Shown in pieces: positions 1-7,788 of a DNA stretch of 64,000 nt (positions within the stretch are counted from its first letter, which is position 1; every line of letters starts with the position of its first letter). Both the position numbers and the translations under genes were made by a program. The DNA comes from Aldehydirespirator sp965200005 (GTDB taxonomy: Bacteria; Actinomycetota; Acidimicrobiia; Acidimicrobiales; Aldehydirespiratoraceae). The notes below the pieces were generated by a model that made no database searches, was not told where the DNA came from, and saw only the letters and a list, made by a program, of their open reading frames with translations. The stretch spans positions 1,736,001 to 1,800,000 of the forward strand of contig OZ241331.1 in assembly GCA_965200005.1 (NCBI GenBank). The letters are read 5' to 3'.

Positions 1-296
1 CGTGGAAGAACGCCGACAGCATCGACTTGCTGAGGCGTGCGGTTGCTGAGGTGCGCCAAGCGGGTTGGGAGCCAAGCAACGTGTCTTGCACGGTCGTGCT
101 CGACACACCCAAGATCGCACCTGTGCGTGAGCAGATGCAGCTGCGGCTTGGCTCGGCTGTTGGTGCTCCGGTGTCGGTCACGGGTCGTCGAAGCGAGGGC
201 ATCGGAGCGCTCGGTCGCCGCGAGGGAGTCGCCGCGTGGGCTGTCGCACTGGTGTCTCGACAGTCGACCGGGCCAAACAACAAAGGACTGCCATGA
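1..296 (+). CDS. ispF: 2-C-methyl-D-erythritol 2,4-cyclodiphosphate synthase IspF, 3' part
   Basis: The gene enters from the left edge; the reading frame is open from base 3 (WKNADSIDLLRRAV...) and ends at the TGA at 294-296, giving about 97 C-terminal residues. They match the end of IspF: the helix after the WKxADSxxLL motif, the strand SCTVVLDTPKIAP, and the C-terminal signature EGIGALGRREGVAAWAV, where the family normally has EGxGFxGRGEGIAA. IspF makes the cyclic diphosphate intermediate of the MEP isoprenoid pathway in the cytosol as a trimer. The metal-binding N-terminal half lies outside the window. dxs of the same pathway is at 40301-42172. The next gene starts 37 bases downstream on the same strand. 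Confidence 0.9.
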   Translation, partial: WKNADSIDLLRRAVAEVRQAGWEPSNVSCTVVLDTPKIAPVREQMQLRLGSAVGAPVSVTGRRSEGIGALGRREGVAAWAVALVSRQSTGPNNKGLP

Positions 297-333
297 GCCC
301 GAGCCTCGTTTGCCTGCCTTTAGCAATGCTCGC

Positions 334-1302
334 ATGGGCCACAGCGATTCCGTGAGTTCACGTCGACGCCCGAGACACCGTCAGCAACCTCGGCGGCGAC
401 CGAAAACGGCTGGGCCCCGTAGCGGGTCAAGACCCACTGATAGGTCTCAACAGCCCACCAAGTCGAAGCGCTCGACTCGGAGCAACATTGGTGGTGAGCA
501 GGTGGAAGGCCGCCAGGCAGTGCGCGAACTATTGCAGGCCGGTCGTCGCAAAACACGAGAGGTTGTGCTTGCACGCGGGATCGAGCGAGCACCGATTGTC
601 GAACACATCAATGAGCTGGCCCGTGAGCAGCGAGCGTTAGTCCGTGAGGTCAGCCCACGTGAGCTTGACTCGCTGGCTCGCACCGAGTCTCCCCAGGGAG
701 TAGTTGCACGCGCTCAGCCACTCCCACAGACCGATCTCGTTGATCTGCTCGAATCCCAGCAGCAACCTGGTCGACTCAAGTACCCGGCTCGCGGCCAACG
801 AACCATCGGCGCACGGCACGGCGGCAGTCGGCCGCACAAACCCTTTCTGTTGGCGCTCGCCGGGGTAACGGATCCTCGCAATCTCGGTGCAGTGCTTCGT
901 ACGGCGGAGTGCGCTGGGGTTAGCGGTGTGCTGCTGCCCCGTCACCGCGCTGCCCGTGTCACACCCGCCGTTACCAAAGCAGCAGCCGGAGCCATCGAGT
1001 ACCTCAACTATGCATCAGTGCCAGGCTTGCCCGCAGCCTTGAAGGTGCTCAAGTCACACGACGTGTGGGTTGTCGGCCTAGACGCTGCAGGTCGTGTCAA
1101 CATCCGCGATCTAGCCGTAAAGGACGCTGCGGTGGCACTGGTGCTCGGAGCGGAAGGTCGAGGCCTCTCCCGTCTGGTCTCTCAGCGCTGCGACGTGATC
1201 TGTTCGATCCCGATGGCCGGAGCCTTGTCGTCGCTAAGCGTCTCAGCAGCAGCCGCAGTCGCTTGTTTCGAGGTGTCTACTCACCGCCTCTCGAACTCGT
1301 GA
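334..1302 (+). CDS. rlmB: SpoU/TrmH-family 23S rRNA 2'-O-ribose methyltransferase (RlmB-like)
   Basis: A protein of about 322 residues. It has a basic, low-complexity N-terminus (SSRRRPRHRQQPRRR), then a substrate-binding domain with VEGRQAVRELLQAGRR, then the SPOUT catalytic domain. Family motifs are DPRNLGAVLRTAECAG (motif 1), LVLGAEGRGLSRLV (motif 2) and IPMAGALSSLSVSAAAAVACFE (motif 3). The family methylates a ribose in the peptidyl-transferase region (G2251 in E. coli). The open frame continues upstream to base 37 inside ispF, but that part is a shadow. I chose the ATG at 334; a GTG at 352 is also possible, and neither has a clear Shine-Dalgarno sequence. It is probably co-transcribed with ispF, an arrangement common in Actinomycetota (often with cysS between). 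Confidence 0.88.
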   Translation: MGHSDSVSSRRRPRHRQQPRRRPKTAGPRSGSRPTDRSQQPTKSKRSTRSNIGGEQVEGRQAVRELLQAGRRKTREVVLARGIERAPIVEHINELAREQRALVREVSPRELDSLARTESPQGVVARAQPLPQTDLVDLLESQQQPGRLKYPARGQRTIGARHGGSRPHKPFLLALAGVTDPRNLGAVLRTAECAGVSGVLLPRHRAARVTPAVTKAAAGAIEYLNYASVPGLPAALKVLKSHDVWVVGLDAAGRVNIRDLAVKDAAVALVLGAEGRGLSRLVSQRCDVICSIPMAGALSSLSVSAAAAVACFEVSTHRLSNS

Positions 1303-1374
1303 CGTCTCTTATCTAGCGGCGCTCTTGCCAGCGAAGTTATTGTTCAGCGACCCTCTAACCAGCGACCCTTTGGT

Positions 1375-2616
1375 TTAAGCATCCTCAAGGGCGGCCTGGG
1401 CTTCGGCAGGGCGGCCGGCGATCAAACCGTCTACACCTAGCGAGATCAACTCCGCGTAGAAGTCACGCGTCTCGACCACATCGGTGCCACTAAGCCACAC
1501 CCATACGTGACGCCCCTCGCTGTGAACCCTCTCCACGAAGTCGGGCGTGATCACTTCGATGCCGTCATACGTGAACGGCACCTGTAGCACCGTCTGCGCA
1601 TCCGGAAGTTCCACTCCCGAGATGAACCAGTCGAGCATTGCCTGCTCGGCTGGACTGGCCGCAACATCGGGTGCCGCTGCCACAAAAGCAGCAATCACCG
1701 TGTCATCAAAGCTTGAAACGATTACCGAGTCGGTGCGTCCCAGCGCAGCGATCTCGTCTGCTAGCACCTGAGCCGTTACGGCTCCGCCGGCGACATCGAC
1801 CTCGCCCTCAGCATCGAGTTGCAGTTTGATCTCGACATCAAGCACGTGATCTGGGAACCTCTGGGCAACCTCGGCAAACGTTGCCACACGGAAGTCATCC
1901 GCCGTGAACCCTTCCGGGGGCTCCACCTCGCCGGTGCGCACGCCACGGAACACGTAGTCCTCGTCGGGAAGCGACTGATCTCCCCAAGAGCCGGGCACGA
2001 ACCAGTAAGCGTTGTCAAGCGCCTGAATCTCTTCGAGTGTCAGCGACCTAACCGGACCTGACGTTTCTGTCGTGCGATCGACAGTGTCATCGTGCTGCAC
2101 GATCAACACACCATCAGCGGTCAACTGGACATCAAGTTCCAAGAGGTCGGCACCTGCTAGCGCCGACTGGGTGTAGGCGTAAATCGTCGAGTGGGGATAG
2201 TCCTGGTCGCCACCCGCATGAGCGATCACCAATGCACGGTCCAAGGCCAACAACCCCTCAACCGTGGACGCAGCCGGAACCGGCAAGGTTGTCGTCGGTG
2301 GAGCAGGCTCCGTCGTTGTAGTTGAAGTTGAAGTGGTTGTGGATGAAGTTGGAGGTGTGGTTGAGGGGGTCGCCTCGGGATCGACAGTGCTCTCCGACGC
2401 TGTGTCGGTACCGGAGGGCTCAACTTCTACCTCGGGCGTTGCTGTCGACTCGTCGGCAATAGATGTGTCGGCTTGCTCCTCGGTTGCCTCTGTTGCGAGC
2501 GTCGTTTGGGGCGTGTCAGCCTCTGCGGCTTCGTCGCTGGTGTCGTCGCTGCCACAGCTCACAGCAAGCATTACGACGACAGCTAGCAACAGTGCCCTAA
2601 GTGACGTACGCATCAT
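1375..2616 (-). CDS. Secreted lipoprotein glycerophosphodiester phosphodiesterase
   Basis: The N-terminus is a lipoprotein signal peptide: positive start, hydrophobic LRALLLAVVVMLAV, and a lipobox ending in Cys (LAVSC). A Thr/Ser/Pro/Glu-rich linker of about 100 residues follows and probably spans the wall. The catalytic GDPD domain begins at ALVIAHAGGDQ and continues with LLELDVQLTADGVLIVQHDDTVDRTT. The usual AHRGG is AHAGG here and the usual PENT is PHST. The metal-binding Glu-Asp pair (ELDV) and a His (QHDD) remain. The family hydrolyses glycerophosphodiesters to glycerol-3-phosphate plus an alcohol. The start is ATG 2616, or 2637 seven codons upstream. It is convergent with the rRNA methyltransferase. 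The lost Arg leaves substrate and activity uncertain. Confidence 0.82.
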   Translation of the reverse strand: MMRTSLRALLLAVVVMLAVSCGSDDTSDEAAEADTPQTTLATEATEEQADTSIADESTATPEVEVEPSGTDTASESTVDPEATPSTTPPTSSTTTSTSTTTTEPAPPTTTLPVPAASTVEGLLALDRALVIAHAGGDQDYPHSTIYAYTQSALAGADLLELDVQLTADGVLIVQHDDTVDRTTETSGPVRSLTLEEIQALDNAYWFVPGSWGDQSLPDEDYVFRGVRTGEVEPPEGFTADDFRVATFAEVAQRFPDHVLDVEIKLQLDAEGEVDVAGGAVTAQVLADEIAALGRTDSVIVSSFDDTVIAAFVAAAPDVAASPAEQAMLDWFISGVELPDAQTVLQVPFTYDGIEVITPDFVERVHSEGRHVWVWLSGTDVVETRDFYAELISLGVDGLIAGRPAEAQAALEDA

Positions 2617-2648
2617 CGAAGTCCCACCCACGACCATGTGCGCGACCC

Positions 2649-2692
2649 TAGTCTCTTGCGAAGTTTGCCTTAGTCTCTTGCGAAGTTTGCCT
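2649..2692. repeat. 22-bp perfect tandem duplication
   Basis: The unit beginning TAGTCTCTTGCG occupies 2649-2670 and is repeated exactly at 2671-2692. It lies in the short gap between the divergent GDPD lipoprotein and SDR genes, so it sits in both promoter regions. Two perfect copies suggest a recent slippage or duplication event. Confidence 0.85.
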
Positions 2693-2727
2693 TCCGCTCA
2701 CCGACCACGACCCCCAGGGAACACCAC

Positions 2728-3531
2728 ATGTCACTAAACCACGACCGACTCATTTCACTATTTGGTCTAGACGGCAAGACAGCGGTCGTGACTGGCGGCA
2801 GCCGTGGCATTGGCTACATGATCGCTACTGGTCTCCTTGAGGCAGGCTGCCGGGTGATCATCGCAGCACGCAAAGCGCCACAAGCATTCGCAGCAGCAGA
2901 GCAACTCTCTGAGCTAGGGGAGTGCGAAGCCATCCCCTCAGATCTGTCGACCCCGCAGGGATGCAGCGAGCTAGCAGACGCCGTCGCGCAGCGTTGGGAC
3001 AACCTCGACATCCTGGTCAACAACGCTGGCGCGAGCTGGGGAGCCCCCCTCGATGCTTTCCCGGAGCATGGATGGAACAAGGTCATGGCGATCAACGTGG
3101 GTGGAGTGTTCTTCCTCACACAGAAACTGCTCGGGTTGCTGCGAGCGTCTGCCGACGAGGGCGACCCAGCCCGTGTCATAAATGTTGCATCAGTGGATGG
3201 TTTGCGGGTGCCCGGATTGGAGACCTACTCATACTCGGCTTCCAAGGCAGGTGTGATCCACCTCACCCGTCACCTAGCAGCACGCCTCGCCGGAGAACAC
3301 ATCACCGTCAATGCCATTGCCCCCGGGCCATTTGACTCCAAGATGATGGCCTTCATACTTGACAACCCCGCGGCCCGTACCGATCTAGCTTCAAGCATCC
3401 CGCTCGGGCGGATCGGCGAGCCAGACGACATGGCTGGTGTGGCCGTCTACCTGGCATCTCGTGCGGGCTCCTATCTCACTGGCGCAACGATCCCGGTCGG
3501 TGGAGGGCTGGCCTGCACAAGCTCAGCCTGA
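2728..3531 (+). CDS. Short-chain dehydrogenase/reductase (SDR), classical type
   Basis: 267 residues, the usual size for a classical SDR. The NAD(P)-binding glycine motif is TGGSRGIG near residues 23-30. NNAG follows in ILVNNAGASWG, the catalytic Ser is in INVASVDG, and the YxxxK pair is in YSYSASKAG. The C-terminus has the Gly-rich substrate-loop and dimer segment ending YLTGATIPVGGG. The Ala/Arg-rich region after the glycine motif (IIAARKAPQ) fits NADP preference. The ATG at 2728 is preceded by an AGGGAA-like ribosome site. The family oxidises or reduces alcohols and ketones; the substrate cannot be read from the sequence. It converges on a P450 gene. Confidence 0.9.
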   Translation: MSLNHDRLISLFGLDGKTAVVTGGSRGIGYMIATGLLEAGCRVIIAARKAPQAFAAAEQLSELGECEAIPSDLSTPQGCSELADAVAQRWDNLDILVNNAGASWGAPLDAFPEHGWNKVMAINVGGVFFLTQKLLGLLRASADEGDPARVINVASVDGLRVPGLETYSYSASKAGVIHLTRHLAARLAGEHITVNAIAPGPFDSKMMAFILDNPAARTDLASSIPLGRIGEPDDMAGVAVYLASRAGSYLTGATIPVGGGLACTSSA

Positions 3532-3555
3532 ACCTGAACACTCAAGCGCCGGCGC

Positions 3556-4794
3556 TCATGCGGCTACGGCGAGCCGTACGGGTAGGGACTTCAGGGCGTT
3601 GTTGAGATTGGAACGTTGACGCTTTGGTTCACCGGTCAGTTCGATTTGGGCAAACCGGCCAAGGAGTTCCTCAAAGAACACCCGACCCTCTAAGCAAGCC
3701 AGGTGAACACCTAGACAGAAGTGTGTCCCGATACCGAAGGACAGGTGCGGGTTCGGGTTACGGCTGATGTCAAAACGATGCGGATCTTCAAACACCGCGT
3801 CGTCTCGGTTCGCTGACGTGTAGATCATCGCCACCTTGTCACCCGCTGCTATGGCCTGATCCCCAACGTGGGTGTCAACAACGGCAGTTCGTCGGAAGTA
3901 GTGCAGCGGGTTCGCCCAGCGCAATACCTCTTCAACCATCGAAGGGATCGCCGACGGCTCGCGCCGCACCGTTCGTAGCTGATCGGGGTGCATCAGCAAA
4001 GCGTGTAAGCCGCTCGAAAGCATGGTGCGGGTCGTGTCGTTGCCCGCAGTTACCAGTTGCACGAAGAAGCGGCCGAAGTCGATATCGGTCATCTCGTGCC
4101 CGTCAAAGCTGCTGCCCAACAACACGTCGGTGAGATCGCCTTGGGGTGGCATCGACCTGCGCTTGGCTGCGAACTGCATCGCATAGAGCGCCATCTCCAC
4201 ACTGGATGAGCCACGTTCGGAGGCCTCAGCAATGTCGGGGTCTTGACCTCCCGAGTTGCGCTCGGCTAACGAGTGAATTTTCGGCCAATCCTGGTGCGGC
4301 AAACCCATGAGCTGTCCCACCACCGCGCTGGGCAGCAAGGCACACACGTCATGAACGAACTCAACTTGGGTATCGCCGCCGCCGCTGCCGTCTGCTCTGG
4401 CTGCAGCAACGAGCGGATCAAGGATCCCGGCTGTGATCTCACGGATGCGTGGTTCCATCTGGGCGATCACCCGGGCCCGGAAGTGCTTCGACACAGGCTT
4501 GCGGTAAGCGGTATGGCGGGGAGGATCCATCGCTAGCAACATGTCTCGCATGTTCTGGAGGCTCACCGGATCGAGATCCTCGATCACTACGCCACCCTCG
4601 GATGCCGAGAAGATCTCAGGATGACGCGCCACATGAATCACATCCGCGTGGCGCAGCACGGCCCAGTAGCCCTCGGCCTCGTCGGTGGCCTGCCAGTACA
4701 CGGGATTCGTGGCCCGCAGCGCGGCGAAGGCATCGTGGGGAGGGCTCTTGACGTAGCTGTCGGGTGAGTAGATGTCGTAGTCCGTGAGGTACAC
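3556..4794 (-). CDS. Cytochrome P450
   Basis: 412 residues, normal for a soluble bacterial P450. The heme-thiolate loop is FGIGTHFCLG with the ligand Cys near residue 360. The I-helix oxygen-activation motif is AGNDTT, the ExxR motif is in EEVLRWANP, and DPPRHTAYR is the usual C-helix segment. The spacing and the segment SANRDDAVFEDPHRFDISRNPNPH resemble the actinobacterial steroid/lipid hydroxylases of the CYP125/CYP142/CYP124 type, so a steroid, terpenoid or branched lipid substrate is a reasonable guess. It needs a ferredoxin and a reductase, neither of which is nearby. The start is a GTG. The neighbouring SDR and acyl-CoA dehydrogenase fit oxidative lipid metabolism. Confidence 0.93.
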   Translation of the reverse strand: MYLTDYDIYSPDSYVKSPPHDAFAALRATNPVYWQATDEAEGYWAVLRHADVIHVARHPEIFSASEGGVVIEDLDPVSLQNMRDMLLAMDPPRHTAYRKPVSKHFRARVIAQMEPRIREITAGILDPLVAAARADGSGGGDTQVEFVHDVCALLPSAVVGQLMGLPHQDWPKIHSLAERNSGGQDPDIAEASERGSSSVEMALYAMQFAAKRRSMPPQGDLTDVLLGSSFDGHEMTDIDFGRFFVQLVTAGNDTTRTMLSSGLHALLMHPDQLRTVRREPSAIPSMVEEVLRWANPLHYFRRTAVVDTHVGDQAIAAGDKVAMIYTSANRDDAVFEDPHRFDISRNPNPHLSFGIGTHFCLGVHLACLEGRVFFEELLGRFAQIELTGEPKRQRSNLNNALKSLPVRLAVAA

Positions 4795-4903
4795 GGTAAT
4801 CGCCTCCGCCAGCTATCAAGATGGAAATCGGCCTAACAACACGTAGCCTCGTTCGATGGCTCTACAGACCTGAGGGCCGGGACCACCTAGGGAGGCCGTG
4901 GCT

Positions 4904-5191
4904 ATGGCGACTGGACGATCAAGTTTCGCGAAGCGTCAAAGGGACATGGCGAAGAAGGCCCGAGCCGAGGCTAAGCGCCAGAAGCGCCTCGGCCGAGGCG
5001 AGCTTTTTGAGCTTGAGCACGGGCGCAAGGCCAAAAAGGATGAGCCAAAGCCTCAGGGGCCGACCATGAGCAACGATGAGATCATGGTCAAGGTGGCCGA
5101 GTTGCACCGCCGTTACGACGACGGGCTGCTCGATCTCGACACCTTCGATGAGCAGCGCACCCTCCTAATGTCACAGATCTCAGTTGACTAA
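4904..5191 (+). CDS. Small basic protein with a SHOCT-like C-terminus
   Basis: About 95 residues. The N-terminal half is very basic and helical (SSFAKRQRDMAKKARAEAKRQKRLG), probably a nucleic-acid or ribosome-contacting coil. The C-terminal 35 residues (KVAELHRRYDDGLLDLDTFDEQ) resemble the SHOCT short helical domain, where 'xxLxxLxxxGxIxxxEFxxxK' is typical. The start is set by a strong GGAGG at 4891-4895, eight bases before the ATG at 4904; a GTG at 4898 is less well placed. No function can be assigned. It is transcribed away from the P450 gene and toward the IMPDH/GMPR-like gene. Confidence 0.6.
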   Translation: MATGRSSFAKRQRDMAKKARAEAKRQKRLGRGELFELEHGRKAKKDEPKPQGPTMSNDEIMVKVAELHRRYDDGLLDLDTFDEQRTLLMSQISVD

Positions 5192-5372
5192 CCGGCCGCT
5201 CGGTTGACCGGCTCGCCGTTGTGTAGTGCAGCGGTGTTCCACAACTTTGAAACTCTGACGGGCACCAACCCGGGCAAACTGGGTGCCACATGAACATGAA
5301 GCAGTGGTGCCACACAGACCACAGACCCCGGTGGCGCATCCGTCCCTCTCACAACCGCATTGGACACCTGTG

Positions 5373-6431
5373 ATGCGACTCTCGGGGATCCGTACAGGCC
5401 TGACGTTTGATGATGTGTTGATAGTGCCTCGCCGTTCGTCGGTGCGGTCCCGCCAAGACGTCTCCGTGCGCACCCGGCTGTCCCGCAATATCGAACTTGA
5501 ACTACCGGTAGTGGCGGCCAACATGGACACTGTCTGTGAACATGAGATGGCCATTGCTATGGCACGCCTTGGTGGAGTCGGCATCCTGCACCGGTTCATG
5601 CCAATCGAAGCCCAGGCACGACAGGTTGAGAAGGTCGTTGAAGCGGGTCAGCACCTTGTAGTTGGTGCAGCCGTCGGCACCGATCGAGACATGATCGACC
5701 GTGCCAAGGCGCTTATGGCCGCCGGTGCCAACCCGCTTGTGCTTGACATCGCTCACGGGCACTCCGAACATGCCATCGATGGTGTTCGCCGGCTCAAGGA
5801 TCACTTCGCCGATACCGATGTGATCGCAGGAAACGTCGCTACCTATCAAGGTGCCGCAGACCTTGTTGACGCGGGTGCGGATGCGATCAAGGTGGGCGTA
5901 GGCCCTGGTGGGGTTTGCACAACCCGCACGGTCGCAGGAGTGGGTGTGCCGCAACTCACCGCTGTCGCTGATGCCGCTGAAGTGGATGTTCCGGTGATCG
6001 CCGATGGAGGCATTCGCACCTCGGGAGATATCGCCAAGGCACTGGCTGCCGGCGCTTCCACGGTGATGGTCGGCAGCATGCTCGCCGGTACCAAAGAGAG
6101 CCCAGGCGAGGTCGAACAGGGCTCCAAGGGCCTCCAAAAGCGCATCCGGGGCATGGCGAGCTTTGAGGCGGCGCAAGCTCGAGCCGATCGCAGCGGCGAG
6201 GATCTCGACAAGGAGTACCTCTCCTATAGGGCGCCTGAAGGTGTGGAAGGCACGGTGCCCTACAAGGGTGAGGTCGCCAAGTTGGTGCATCAACTGATGG
6301 CAGGCCTGCGCAGTGCCATGAGTTACACAGATGCCCGCACGCTGGGGGAGTTCGCTCAGCTAGCCGAGTTCGTACGGGTCACGGCTCAGGGGGCAATCGA
6401 GAGTCTGCCGCACGCCACGTTTGCTAGCTAG
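5373..6431 (+). CDS. IMP dehydrogenase/GMP reductase family enzyme without CBS domains
   Basis: 352 residues forming a single TIM barrel: no CBS pair is inserted, so it is about 130 residues shorter than a standard IMPDH. The N-terminus GLTFDDVLIVPRRS, the AANMDTV segment, the nucleotide loop GPGGVCTTR with the catalytic Cys, and ADGGIRTSGDIAKALAAGA are family signatures. The C-terminal segment YRAPEGVEGTVPYKGEV and GLRSAMSY follow the GMP reductase pattern (YRAxEG...PYKGxV...GLRS) rather than the IMPDH flap with its Arg-Tyr pair, which I do not find. I favour GMP reductase (GMP to IMP, NADPH) or a GuaB1-like enzyme, with IMPDH as the alternative. ATG 5373 was chosen because conservation begins there. 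Confidence 0.85.
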   Translation: MRLSGIRTGLTFDDVLIVPRRSSVRSRQDVSVRTRLSRNIELELPVVAANMDTVCEHEMAIAMARLGGVGILHRFMPIEAQARQVEKVVEAGQHLVVGAAVGTDRDMIDRAKALMAAGANPLVLDIAHGHSEHAIDGVRRLKDHFADTDVIAGNVATYQGAADLVDAGADAIKVGVGPGGVCTTRTVAGVGVPQLTAVADAAEVDVPVIADGGIRTSGDIAKALAAGASTVMVGSMLAGTKESPGEVEQGSKGLQKRIRGMASFEAAQARADRSGEDLDKEYLSYRAPEGVEGTVPYKGEVAKLVHQLMAGLRSAMSYTDARTLGEFAQLAEFVRVTAQGAIESLPHATFAS

Positions 6432-6443
6432 TGCTAGTCGCAC

Positions 6444-7673
6444 ATGGATTTCGACTCGCCGCCCGATGATCATCCGCTGCGCACCGACGTTCGCCGCTGG
6501 CTTAGCGAGCATCCAGATCCCACAGGTGAGCAGTTAGCCAGAGCCGGATATGTCGTGCCTCACTGGCCACGACCCTGGGGACTCGCCGCAGACGGCCTGC
6601 AACAACTTGTAATCGATGAAGAGCTAAGGGCGGCAGGCGTCAAGCGTCCCGACAACTTGATCGGCATCGGTTGGGCCGCACCGACAATCTTGCTTGCCGG
6701 CACCGACGAGCAACGTGAGCGCTACCTCTGGCCGATCTTCAGCGGTGCCGAATACTGGTGCCAGTTGTTCAGCGAGCCCGATTCGGGGTCTGATCTGGCG
6801 TCTCTGTCCGCCCGGGCTGTGCGTGACGGCGACACATATGTGGTCAACGGGTCAAAGATCTGGTCGAGCGGCGCGCACCATGCCAAGTTCGGCATCCTCA
6901 TTGCTCGCACCGACCCAGACGTGCCCAAGCATCGCGGTATTAGCTATTTCATCTGCCCTATGGATGCCCCGGGTGTGTCGATGAGTCCGATCATCGACAT
7001 GACCACGGCTCATTCGTTCAACCAGGTCTTCTTCGATGATGTTCGCTTGCCCGTGAGTCTGCGAGTTGGTGCAGACGGTGACGGCTGGCGTCTCGCAAAG
7101 GTGACGCTCGCCAATGAACGGGTGAGCTTGTCGTCTGCGGGTGTGATCTGGAGCATGGGCCCCACCGCACAGAAGCTCATCGAACTCGTGATTGCCGACG
7201 GCGGGGTGGCCGATCCGGTGATGCGTGACCGTCTAGCAGCCGTCTACTGCGAAGCCGAAGTGCTGCGCTTGAATCGGTTGCGCACCCTGAGCGCACGGCT
7301 AGCGGGGCGTGCGCCCGGGCCCGAAGCGTCGATCCAGAAACTGATGTCTGACCATCACGGCCAGCACGTGCTGGAATTGGCGGCTGCGACCGTGGGTGCA
7401 GAGGGGATGTTGACTGGATCGGGACCCCGCGGCGAGTTACCCCGTGCCATGCAGTCGGGTGCTACCGAGATCAACTTCCCGCGTGGATCGGGGCCTTTCA
7501 GCGATGTAGATCCGGTGTGGCATTACGGTTTGCTGTTCTCGCCTGCATTAACGATTGGCGGGGGAACCTTCGCAGTGCAGCGCAACATCATCGCCGAGCA
7601 GGTGCTGGGTTTGCCTCGAGACCCCAACGTTGAGGTGGGTCTCTCCTGGGCCCAAGGACGGGCCCGACGCTGA
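6444..7673 (+). CDS. Acyl-CoA dehydrogenase (FadE-like)
   Basis: 409 residues, typical of the family. The FAD/substrate segment is CQLFSEPDSGSDLASLSARA, followed by VVNGSKIWSSGAHHA, both diagnostic for acyl-CoA dehydrogenases. The middle beta domain ends in FDDVRLPVSLRVG, and the C-terminal helical domain has ATVGAEGMLTG and a last segment FAVQRNIIAEQVLGLPR, which matches the usual end of the flavin-binding domain. It catalyses alpha,beta-dehydrogenation of an acyl-CoA; several actinobacterial paralogues act on steroid side chains. It begins 12 bases after the IMPDH/GMPR-like gene, so co-transcription is likely. The catalytic base could not be fixed by eye. Confidence 0.92.
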   Translation: MDFDSPPDDHPLRTDVRRWLSEHPDPTGEQLARAGYVVPHWPRPWGLAADGLQQLVIDEELRAAGVKRPDNLIGIGWAAPTILLAGTDEQRERYLWPIFSGAEYWCQLFSEPDSGSDLASLSARAVRDGDTYVVNGSKIWSSGAHHAKFGILIARTDPDVPKHRGISYFICPMDAPGVSMSPIIDMTTAHSFNQVFFDDVRLPVSLRVGADGDGWRLAKVTLANERVSLSSAGVIWSMGPTAQKLIELVIADGGVADPVMRDRLAAVYCEAEVLRLNRLRTLSARLAGRAPGPEASIQKLMSDHHGQHVLELAAATVGAEGMLTGSGPRGELPRAMQSGATEINFPRGSGPFSDVDPVWHYGLLFSPALTIGGGTFAVQRNIIAEQVLGLPRDPNVEVGLSWAQGRARR

Positions 7674-7757
7674 GACAACAAGGGCGCAGCGCTGGGTTAC
7701 AACGGAGCGCGGCTCAGGAGACGAAAGCGCGGCGCTGGGGTAGCGGCTGGGCGCGGT

Positions 7758-7779
7758 GCTGACATAGCGCTGACATAGC
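7758..7779. repeat. 11-bp tandem duplication upstream of the nitronate monooxygenase gene
   Basis: GCTGACATAGC occurs at 7758-7768 and again directly at 7769-7779, ten bases before the GTG start at 7789. The preceding 80 bases also carry two loosely related GCGC-GCGCTGGG segments. It could be a promoter element or simple slippage. Confidence 0.7.
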
Positions 7780-7788
7780 ATCGCGTGG

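Noticed and set aside
2264..2737. A 157-residue plus-strand frame rich in Val and Ser
   Set aside because: It is the mirror of the Thr/Ser/Pro/Glu-rich linker and signal peptide of the minus-strand GDPD lipoprotein; its low complexity comes from that.
5502..6293. A 263-residue minus-strand frame
   Set aside because: It lies wholly inside the IMPDH/GMPR-like gene, which has clear motifs; the frame has none.
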